A stretch of 62,767 nt of DNA, from assembly GCF_001010415.1 (NCBI RefSeq), contig NZ_JPLE01000014.1:1-62767 (forward strand). The letters are read 5' to 3'. The position numbers and the translations under genes were made by a program. Shown here one piece after another: positions 56,292 to 62,767 of the stretch (position 1 is its first letter; each line of letters opens with the position of its first letter). This stretch comes from Xanthomonas pisi DSM 18956 (GTDB lineage Bacteria; Pseudomonadota; Gammaproteobacteria; Xanthomonadales; Xanthomonadaceae). Under the pieces are notes generated by a model. That model made no database searches. It was not told where the DNA came from and saw nothing but the letters and a program-made list of their open reading frames with translations.

Positions 56292-58460
56292 ATGAACGAT
56301 TATTTGCAACGCCTCAATGTCGGCCGTCGCCTGGGCATGGCCTTCGGCATTTTGATTCTCCTGTCGGGCCTGCTTGTTGCGACCGGCCTGATCACCATGT
56401 CCAACGCCCGCTATGAGCTGGACACCATCGTCAACAACAATATGGAGCGGATCCGGCTGTCGAGCGACATGCTCGATGCCAATACGAATGTGGCGATCGG
56501 CCTGCGCGACATCGTGATGGTGTCCGGCGATGCGGCCAACCGCCGCGCCCTGAAGATGATCGAAGACAACCGCGCACGCTACCGCCAGTCCCACGATGCA
56601 CTGGCAGCCATGCCCAGCAGCGACGTCGAAAAGGCCGCTTTGAAGTTGGTGCAGGAAAAGCGCGACATCTCGGTCAAGTTCAACAACCAGATTCTCGACT
56701 ACGGCATTCACGACCAGAACCAACAGGCGCAGGCTCTGTTGCAAGGTGCAGCCGCCACTGCGATGAACGACCAGCAAGCCGCCATTCGCGAAAACGCCGC
56801 GCTGGAGCGGCGCCTCAGCAAGGAGGCATATGCCGCCGCGGTGGCTTCCATGCATCGCGGCAAGGTCATCCTGGCAAGCGGCGGCATTGCAGCATTGGTG
56901 ATCAGCACACTACTGGCGTGGCTGATCACACGCAGCCTGACCCAGCCACTCAGCCAGGCCACGCGCACCGCCGAAGCCATCGCCGCCGGCAATCTGCATA
57001 ACGATGTCCACACCACCGCCAACGATGAAACCGGCCGTCTGCTGCAGGCCATGGACAAGATGCAGCTGCAGGTACGCAACCTGATCGCCGCACAGACCGA
57101 GATGGCCAGGCATCACGACGCCGGCACGATCAGCTTCCGTATCGATGCGGCGGCATTCCCGGGCGACTACGGCCGTATGGCTAACGACACCAATCTGCTG
57201 GTGGCCGCGCACGTGGCCGTGCAGACGGACCTGGCGCGCATCATGGGCCGCTATGCCGTTGGCGAACTGTCTGAAGACATGCAGCCATTGCCCGGCGAGA
57301 AAGCGGTATTCAGCGACACCATGGCGCAGGTCAAGCTCAACCTGTCGGCAATGAACCACGAGATCAAGCATCTGGCACAGTCCGCCGCCAACGGCGACTT
57401 CAGCGCACGCGGCGATGTGGAGCGCTTCCAGTTCGACTTCCGCATCATGGTCGAAAGCCTCAACCACCTGATGTCCAACGCCGACGGCAACCTGCAGTCG
57501 TTGTCGTCGCTGCTGCAGTCCATCGCCGCGGGGGATCTGACTGCGCGCATGAGCGGCGACTTCCGCGGCGTCTTCGCGCAGATGCGCGACGATGCCAATG
57601 CCACCGCCAGTCAGTTGGCGCAGATCGTCGGCAACATCCAGCAATCGGCAGTATCGATCAACGCGGCTGCCAGCGAGATCGCGGCCGGCAACCAGGACCT
57701 GTCGCAACGTACCGAACAACAGGCGGCCAATCTCGAAGAGACCGCAGCGTCGATGGAAGAACTGACATCCACCGTCAAGCAGAACGCCGAGGGTGCGCGC
57801 CAGGCCAATCAGCTGGCGATCGGTGCCGCGCGCGTCGCTTCGCAAGGTGGCGACGTCGTGGGCAAGGTCGTCGAGACCATGAGCGGTATCGAAGCCTCAT
57901 CCAAGAAGATCGCCGACATCATCAGCGTCATCGATGGCATTGCATTCCAGACCAACATCCTCGCGTTGAACGCTGCGGTGGAAGCTGCACGTGCAGGCGA
58001 ACAAGGTCGTGGCTTTGCCGTGGTCGCCTCCGAAGTGCGCACGCTCGCGCAGCGTTCCTCCGGTGCGGCCAAGCAGATCAAGGACCTCATCGACGACTCG
58101 GTGCAGCGCGTGGCCGATGGCTCGGCGTTGGTGCGCAGTGCCGGCAAGACCATGGACGAGGTGGTTGCGAGCGTGCAACGCGTCACCGACATCATGGGCG
58201 AGATCTCCGCGGCATCGCAGGAGCAATCGGCCGGCATCGAGCAGGTCAACCAGACCATTACCCATATGGACGAGACCACGCAGCAAAATGCAGCGCTGGT
58301 GGAAGAAGCAACGGCAGCCGCACGTTCGATGGAGGAGCAGGCAGTGCAACTCACCGACGCGGTGGCGATCTTCAAGATCGATGCACGACAGACAAGGCAG
58401 GCCGACCACCGAGCGGCGGCACCGGTCGCACATCTGCTGAACAAGGTCCGCAGCGCCTGA
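56292..58460 (+). CDS. Methyl-accepting chemotaxis protein
   Basis: 722 aa. First membrane helix at about residues 17-36 ([17 protein letters not shown]). A four-helix-bundle-like periplasmic sensor of about 155 residues follows, then a second helix near 196-214 ([16 protein letters not shown]). One or more HAMP-type segments extend over about 215-450. The cytoplasmic signalling domain has the standard tip ([20 protein letters not shown]). It ends LLNKVRSA, with no CheR-tethering pentapeptide. It should feed a flagellar-type CheA system. The ligand is unknown. A strong terminator follows at 58555. Confidence 0.93.
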   Translation: MNDYLQRLNVGRRLGMAFGILILLSGLLVATGLITMSNARYELDTIVNNNMERIRLSSDMLDANTNVAIGLRDIVMVSGDAANRRALKMIEDNRARYRQSHDALAAMPSSDVEKAALKLVQEKRDISVKFNNQILDYGIHDQNQQAQALLQGAAATAMNDQQAAIRENAALERRLSKEAYAAAVASMHRGKVILASGGIAALVISTLLAWLITRSLTQPLSQATRTAEAIAAGNLHNDVHTTANDETGRLLQAMDKMQLQVRNLIAAQTEMARHHDAGTISFRIDAAAFPGDYGRMANDTNLLVAAHVAVQTDLARIMGRYAVGELSEDMQPLPGEKAVFSDTMAQVKLNLSAMNHEIKHLAQSAANGDFSARGDVERFQFDFRIMVESLNHLMSNADGNLQSLSSLLQSIAAGDLTARMSGDFRGVFAQMRDDANATASQLAQIVGNIQQSAVSINAAASEIAAGNQDLSQRTEQQAANLEETAASMEELTSTVKQNAEGARQANQLAIGAARVASQGGDVVGKVVETMSGIEASSKKIADIISVIDGIAFQTNILALNAAVEAARAGEQGRGFAVVASEVRTLAQRSSGAAKQIKDLIDDSVQRVADGSALVRSAGKTMDEVVASVQRVTDIMGEISAASQEQSAGIEQVNQTITHMDETTQQNAALVEEATAAARSMEEQAVQLTDAVAIFKIDARQTRQADHRAAAPVAHLLNKVRSA

Positions 58461-58554
58461 GCGAGCGGCAGGCACTGCGCCGTCGACCAGATTGTCGGTG
58501 CGGGCATGCTGATGCGACGGGGCGGATGTCCCCGCAGCCATTGAGGCTTGGCAC

Positions 58555-58588
58555 ACCAAGAAAGCGCCTGCAAGGGCGCTTTCTTGGT
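58555..58588 (+). terminator. Rho-independent terminator of the chemoreceptor gene
   Basis: ACCAAGAAAGCGCC (58555-58568) pairs perfectly with GGCGCTTTCTTGGT (58575-58588) around TGCAAG. The descending arm contains TTTCTT and is followed by CTAT. It lies about 95 bp after the stop. The rest of 58461-58895 holds no supported gene. Confidence 0.8.
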
Positions 58589-58895
58589 CTATCCCGCACG
58601 CTCCGCCGGCAGCCGGCGCACGCATCCCAGGCACCCGACGCACGCGCTCAGCGCACACAAAACATCTTCGAAAACAAGTACTTGAACCGATAAAGAGTGC
58701 TTGCTTCCAGCGCCATGCCTGGTTACGCTGCGCCGGTCGAAAGAGAGCAGGCCGGATGGTAGCCCGGCCACCGTCTGCAACGCAGGCGGCATCTTAGCCA
58801 TCGGTACCCACGACATCCGCCGCCGGCACTGCAGGTGTGTCCGTGGGTACTTTCGTCACCGCGCGGCACGCCTTCTCAATCAGGAAGGATCACCC

Positions 58896-59261
58896 GTGAA
58901 CACCAGCAACGACAATCGCGCCCTGCATCGCCCACTCAACGAGGAGCATGCCAACGTGCAGGTCTGTGCTTTCGCAAGGGACGCAGGCGGTGGCCGGCAC
59001 GGCGATGCCTTATCGCACTGGCGACAAGGCCATCTCGACGCACACGTGATCTGGCGGCGGCAGCTCACGCTCCAGGACGGCATGTCGGTGCTGTTGGCGG
59101 CCTGGCAAATGCCGCATTCGCCGCGCTGGGAGTGGGAAGCCATCGACCTGCTGCAGGATCGGCACCTGTCCGGCGGCAATTGCGAATCATCGCTGGCGGC
59201 AATGCGCGCTGCCGATGCCTGGCCGGCGCTGCGACGTGGCGAGGTTGCAGTGCTCGCCTGA
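58896..59261 (+). CDS. 121-aa protein of unknown function
   Basis: 121 residues from GTG 58896, chosen because AGGAAGG lies at good distance upstream. It contains several tryptophans (SHWRQGHLDAHVIWRRQLTL, AAWQMPHSPRWEWEAIDLLQ) and no signal peptide or membrane helix. It stands alone between a terminator and a convergent acetyltransferase gene. I recognise no family. Confidence 0.62.
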   Translation: MNTSNDNRALHRPLNEEHANVQVCAFARDAGGGRHGDALSHWRQGHLDAHVIWRRQLTLQDGMSVLLAAWQMPHSPRWEWEAIDLLQDRHLSGGNCESSLAAMRAADAWPALRRGEVAVLA

Positions 59262-59338
59262 CAGCGCGCAACGCGACCCGCACTTCTGTCCCGACGCGAC
59301 GCCATGACGGTGTGCATCGCGCAGTCGACCCACCGCAG

Positions 59339-59764
59339 CTAGCGCGTGTAGAGACCGGGACGGTAGCGTTCCATCAGCGACTGCGGAGACAGCGGCGGTG
59401 TGAAGCCGTAGCGCGCATAAAGACCATGCGCATCGCTGGTGGCCAGACTGAAACGGCGCAGCCCTTGCAGATCGGGATGCGCCATGACCGCATCCATCAC
59501 CATCTTGCTGTAGCCCTTGCCCTGGTGCTCTGGCAACACGAACACATCACCCAGATAGGCGAAGGTTGCGTAGTCGGACACCACTCGCGCAAACGCGACC
59601 TGCTCCCCCTCCAGAAACCCGCCGAAGCACAGCGAGTTGGCGAGGGAGCGCTGCACCAGAGCAAGCGGGATGTCCCTGGCCCAGTCGCTGTGCTGCGCCA
59701 GGTAGCGATGGATCAGCGCAACATCGAGTTCGGATTGATCGGTGGACACGCGCAGTGGCGACAT
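59339..59764 (-). CDS. GNAT-family N-acetyltransferase
   Basis: 141 aa from ATG 59764 (MSPLRVSTDQSELDVALIHR). The acetyl-CoA-binding motif A is LGDVFVLPEHQGKGYSKMVM, followed by RFSLATSDAHGLYARYGF. It matches small GNAT enzymes such as those annotated as amine or aminoglycoside-type acetyltransferases, but the substrate cannot be told. It lies 26 bp downstream of the LysE-type exporter gene on the same strand and may be co-transcribed. Confidence 0.87.
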   Translation of the reverse strand: MSPLRVSTDQSELDVALIHRYLAQHSDWARDIPLALVQRSLANSLCFGGFLEGEQVAFARVVSDYATFAYLGDVFVLPEHQGKGYSKMVMDAVMAHPDLQGLRRFSLATSDAHGLYARYGFTPPLSPQSLMERYRPGLYTR

Positions 59765-59790
59765 GACAACAACTCCGGCAACAGTGGGCC

Positions 59791-60414
59791 TCAGGTTAGC
59801 GCCTGCGAAGGCAGCAGCAACAGTGCGCACAACACCAGCATGAATCCCGCGATCGCCGCATCCAGCACACGCCATGCGTGCGGATCGCGGAAGGCCGGCT
59901 GCAGCAAACGCGCGCCATAGCCCAGACCGGAAAACCACGCGATGCTGGCCAGGCACGCCCCCAAGGCGAAGGCCCAGCGCAGCTGGCCCGGGTAGCGCGC
60001 GGCCAGACTGCCCAGCAGCAGCATCGTGTCCAGATAGACATGCGGATTGAGAAAGGTAAATGCCAGGCACGTCAGCATGGCGCGCTGCCAACGCTGGGCG
60101 CCGGCCTGTGACGGCGCCAACCCACTGGTGCCACGCCAGGCCCTGCGTGCAGCCAGCGCTCCATATGCCGCGAGAAATGCCGCTCCCGCGTAGCGAAGTA
60201 CCTGCAGTAGGTCCGGCCATTGCGTCACCAGTACGCCAATCCCGGCCACGCCCAGCACGATCAACGCGATGTCGCCGAACGCGCAGATCGCCACCACCAG
60301 ACCGACATGCTGGCGCTGCAGTCCCTGACGCAGCACGAATGCGTTCTGCGCCCCGATTGCGATGATGAGACCTGCGCTGGCGATGAAGCCAGAGATGGCA
60401 GCTTTAAGGAACAC
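59791..60414 (-). CDS. argO: LysE/ArgO-family amino acid exporter
   Basis: 207 aa from GTG 60414, chosen because GGAGG lies five bases upstream; longer in-frame starts exist at 60420 and 60462. It is a typical six-helix exporter: the N-terminal IIAIGAQNAFVLRQGL signature, FGDIALIVLGVAGIGVLVTQ, LTCLAFTFLNPHVYLDTMLL and a C-terminal helix (AAIAGFMLVLCALLLLPSQA). Members export basic amino acids (arginine or lysine). The divergent argP gene is the expected activator. Confidence 0.88.
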   Translation of the reverse strand: MFLKAAISGFIASAGLIIAIGAQNAFVLRQGLQRQHVGLVVAICAFGDIALIVLGVAGIGVLVTQWPDLLQVLRYAGAAFLAAYGALAARRAWRGTSGLAPSQAGAQRWQRAMLTCLAFTFLNPHVYLDTMLLLGSLAARYPGQLRWAFALGACLASIAWFSGLGYGARLLQPAFRDPHAWRVLDAAIAGFMLVLCALLLLPSQALT

Positions 60415-60490
60415 GAGCACCTCCCGGATCACAGGCACCCATGCTGAGCGCTCTGCTGTCATTAGGAAAACTAAATATTCTGTATTCTGC

Positions 60491-60503
60491 TTAGAACTTC
60501 TAA
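60491..60503. promoter_or_regulatory. LysR-type operator candidate between argO and argP
   Basis: TTAGAACTTCTAA is a perfect dyad and fits the T-N11-A rule for LysR-family sites. It lies in an AT-rich island of the divergent intergenic region, 15 bp before the argP start. It could mediate ArgP autoregulation and activation of argO. Confidence 0.5.
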
Positions 60504-60517
60504 TTCTGCCGAACGCC

Positions 60518-61435
60518 ATGGATCTTCTGCATCCGCAACTGGCTGCATTCGCTGCCGTTCTCGAGGAAGGCAGCTTCGATGCCGCTGCACAACGGCTGTC
60601 GGTGACGCCGTCGGCGATTTCGCAACGGGTCAAGGCGCTTGAAGACCGGCTCGGTCAGGTGCTGGTGATCCGCAAAGCCCCCTGCCGCCCTACCCCCGCC
60701 GGCGAGCGCCTGCTACGCAGGGTGAAGCCGATGCAGGTACTGGAATCCGAAGCGATCGCCGACTTCCTTCCCGGCGACAGCGGCGTTGGGCATCCACGCA
60801 CCCTTGCCATCGCGGTCAACGACGATTCGCTGCAGACCTGGGTCCTGGCGGCGCTGTCTGCCTTGCATCAGGCACACGGGTTTCTCTTCGACGTGCAGAT
60901 GGACGACCAGGACCATACCCTCGAGTTACTGCGTGCGGGTAGCGTGCTGGGCGCAGTCACCTCCGAGCGCAAGCCGTTGCAGGGCTGCAATGCCCATGCG
61001 TTGGGCGTGATGCGTTATCACGCCATCGCGTCGGCTGCCTTTGTCCAGACGCACTTCAAGGACGGCTTCACTGCCGCCTCGCTGGGCCACGCGCCCATGC
61101 TGGTGTTCAATCGCAAGGACACGCTGCAGGCACGTTTCGTCAAACGCATTACCCGCACGCAACTGGCTCCACCGACACATTACCTGCCCACCTCGACCGG
61201 CTTCGTCGAAGCTGCTGCCCGCGGACTCGGATGGTGTCTGGCGCCGGAGTCGATGGTGACGCCCGCCGCTCGCAGCAAGCAGGTCGTCATCGTCGACCCC
61301 ACCCGCTGGCTCGATGTTCCGTTGTACTGGCAATACGCCGCAGTGGGCTCGCGTGCCTTGCAGCAACTCAGTCAGGCGCTACGCGAGGCAGCCGCTACGA
61401 GTTTGCGTGGAGGCAGAAGCGTCGCAGCGGCATGA
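60518..61435 (+). CDS. argP: ArgP (IciA)-type LysR-family transcriptional regulator
   Basis: 305 aa from ATG 60518 (MDLLHPQLAAFAAVLEEGSF). The N-terminal winged helix-turn-helix is AAQRLSVTPSAISQRVKALE. The effector domain follows with the ArgP-like segments LAIAVNDDSLQTWVLAAL, GAVTSERKPLQGC and STGFVEAAARGLGWCLAPES. ArgP activates a basic-amino-acid exporter in response to arginine or lysine. The divergent placement against the LysE-type gene supports this. An upstream open frame to 60362 runs into argO and is rejected. Confidence 0.9.
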   Translation: MDLLHPQLAAFAAVLEEGSFDAAAQRLSVTPSAISQRVKALEDRLGQVLVIRKAPCRPTPAGERLLRRVKPMQVLESEAIADFLPGDSGVGHPRTLAIAVNDDSLQTWVLAALSALHQAHGFLFDVQMDDQDHTLELLRAGSVLGAVTSERKPLQGCNAHALGVMRYHAIASAAFVQTHFKDGFTAASLGHAPMLVFNRKDTLQARFVKRITRTQLAPPTHYLPTSTGFVEAAARGLGWCLAPESMVTPAARSKQVVIVDPTRWLDVPLYWQYAAVGSRALQQLSQALREAAATSLRGGRSVAAA

Positions 61436-62248
61436 GCATGCGCCATGCACGAGGGGTTGAAGTCGGCCGACACGCTTCAGTGGCCTGCGGCCCGAGGTTG
61501 GGCCAGCCCGTACTCGCTCGTTGCGGCAACGCACATGCGTTTCGACGACCCTGTAAATGAAGAGATTTTTGCAAACCCTGCCGCTGCCGGCGCTTCTCTG
61601 GAGATCCGCACTGCGCCGCCCTCACGAAGATATGGGCTCATTGCATGCATCAAAGGCTTCTGCAATCGGAGGACACGGTTCCGCCAGAACTGGACGTCCA
61701 TCATGGCCAGATCGGAATCACCCGCCTGTCTAAAAAGTCCGGCGTGGATTGTGGTAAAGCCTCGTCACTACCCGACCTTGCTGCGTCGTCCTGATGTTCG
61801 GCTATTGCGGCTATGGTCCTGATCTGGATCGCACCCTCACCGATTGCAGTGCACACGCGATCATGCCGACATCCGGATGCGAGCGAGACCGGCATCCCTT
61901 CCGCGTTGCGTCGCCCTTGACGGTTCAGGCAGACATCGCAATGACTGCGAAGCGGCATCGACCAAGGCGGTATGTCGACGTCGCTGACATACCGAGTGAA
62001 CGCACTTGGGTTTGGCGCGACCGACCTCGCCTCCGCCAGTCATCGATGCCTTCGAACAGCCTGGCCGGCTGGCACTTGAACCGTCGGAAGCAGCGGCTTC
62101 CAATGCCACCGCCCTTCCCGCACTGAACGCTGGAACAACCGATTCGATTCGCAACCACACGGTCACCTCGGCGTCTTATCCGCACCGTAGCTTGCCGCCG
62201 AAAGTTGCCAGCACTCCCGACATTCCATCCCTCGAATCGGACCAGACC
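61436..62248 (+). other. Gene-free stretch (813 bp)
   Basis: Short open frames on both strands show no ribosome binding site or family resemblance. The sequence is patchy in composition, with AT-richer islands near 61550-61580. It may hold decayed coding sequence; nothing is identifiable. Confidence 0.45.
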
Positions 62249-62548
62249 ATGTCTTCCTCATCGCGCAAGATCCTTCTTCTGGCTTTCGGAATCATCGTTT
62301 CCTCGACCATGATTACCACCGCCTCCGCAAAATCGCTGCATGTCGTCTCCCGCACCGAGCAGATGACATCGTTCACCCACTCCGGCCCGAGCAGGACCGA
62401 GGTGTTCAATCAGCAATGGGCCGACGGTGCGGCGCAATGCCGCGACGCGTTTCCGCAAACCACCTCGGTGCAGCTCGGTCAGGTCAATACCCGCGCGATC
62501 AACGCAAAGACCTTCAAGGTCACCGGCAAGTGGATCTGCCGGGGTTGA
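62249..62548 (+). CDS. Small exported protein of unknown function
   Basis: 99 aa from ATG 62249, where a Sec signal peptide begins (SSSRKILLLAFGIIVSSTMI, cleavage after ASA). The mature part of about 72 residues contains one Cys pair (AAQCRDAF, KWICRG) that could form a disulphide. The frame is open further upstream, but only this start gives a signal peptide. No family recognised. The remaining 219 bases to the window end show no gene. Confidence 0.68.
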   Translation: MSSSSRKILLLAFGIIVSSTMITTASAKSLHVVSRTEQMTSFTHSGPSRTEVFNQQWADGAAQCRDAFPQTTSVQLGQVNTRAINAKTFKVTGKWICRG

Positions 62549-62767
62549 TCGCTGCTGCAAGCCCGACCGCACACAGGCATAGGCTGCTCGTTGCCAGGAG
62601 CGATGCGACATCACGGCTACGGCAGCGATCCTGCCGACCTCGGTGCCGCCACAGGCGCGCTCGGTCACAAGACACAAAACCCGCGCATTGACCGCAGGCG
62701 TCGAGCTGCGCGAGCGCGTGCATCGTTGGACCTGCACCCAACTGCCTCTGTCAGCCTCCCGTAAAAT

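Noticed and set aside
58660..58700. Possible FliA promoter (ACCGATAA) after the chemoreceptor
   Set aside because: The -10-like ACCGATAA has no TAAA at the required 15-bp distance, and the next gene is about 200 bp away.

Overview
The window is about 65% GC, gene-dense, and looks like chromosome of a Xanthomonas or close relative (gamma-proteobacterium, Lysobacterales). The reasons are the type IV pilus chemotaxis cluster beside gshB and a tonB-like gene, a pqqABCDE operon, a TonB-dependent receptor of the Xanthomonas/Caulobacter type, and GC-rich intergenic hairpin repeats. I see no rRNA, tRNA, CRISPR array, prophage or transposase gene. The sequence starts inside a gene (position 1) and ends in a non-coding stretch.

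Region 1 (1-4.8 kb): a tightly linked module of a YfbK-like von Willebrand A protein, an ECF-type sigma factor and a Pro/Ala-rich single-pass membrane protein (possible anti-sigma), then a RimJ-like acetyltransferase interrupted by an in-frame TAG.

Region 2 (5.1-19.4 kb): the Pil-Chp twitching-motility signalling operon on the minus strand, in order pilG, pilH, pilI, pilJ, a 28-codon ORF, chpA (2346 aa), chpB, chpC. The methyltransferase gene pilK, which lies between pilJ and chpA in Pseudomonas, is absent. ChpB has lost all three CheB catalytic residues, so adaptation by receptor methylation looks dismantled in this cluster. Divergent from pilG are gshB and a tonB-like gene.

Region 3 (19.6-33.5 kb): ADP-ribosylglycohydrolase, tsaB and a YoaA/DinG helicase as one apparent operon; a TPR-type lipoprotein and PBP1b; a two-domain glycosyltransferase; a TPR membrane protein; and relA.

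Region 4 (33.8-44 kb): pqqABCDE with 4-nt overlaps from pqqB to pqqE, an exported protein, a MITE-like palindrome, a PhoPQ-related (PqaA-like) hydrolase, and glucokinase followed by a TonB-dependent receptor, which suggests sugar uptake and phosphorylation.

Region 5 (44.2-55.7 kb): hrpA, divergent dps, an intergenic hairpin repeat cluster, recQ, small exported and regulatory proteins, a lipoprotein, a 36-aa membrane protein, an RsuA-type pseudouridine synthase whose catalytic Asp is replaced by Glu, and a 68-aa conserved-looking protein.

Region 6 (55.7-62.8 kb): a methyl-accepting chemotaxis protein with a strong terminator, a 121-aa unknown, a GNAT acetyltransferase, a divergent LysE/ArgO exporter and ArgP regulator pair with a LysR-type box between them, an 0.8-kb stretch without recognisable genes, and a small exported protein.
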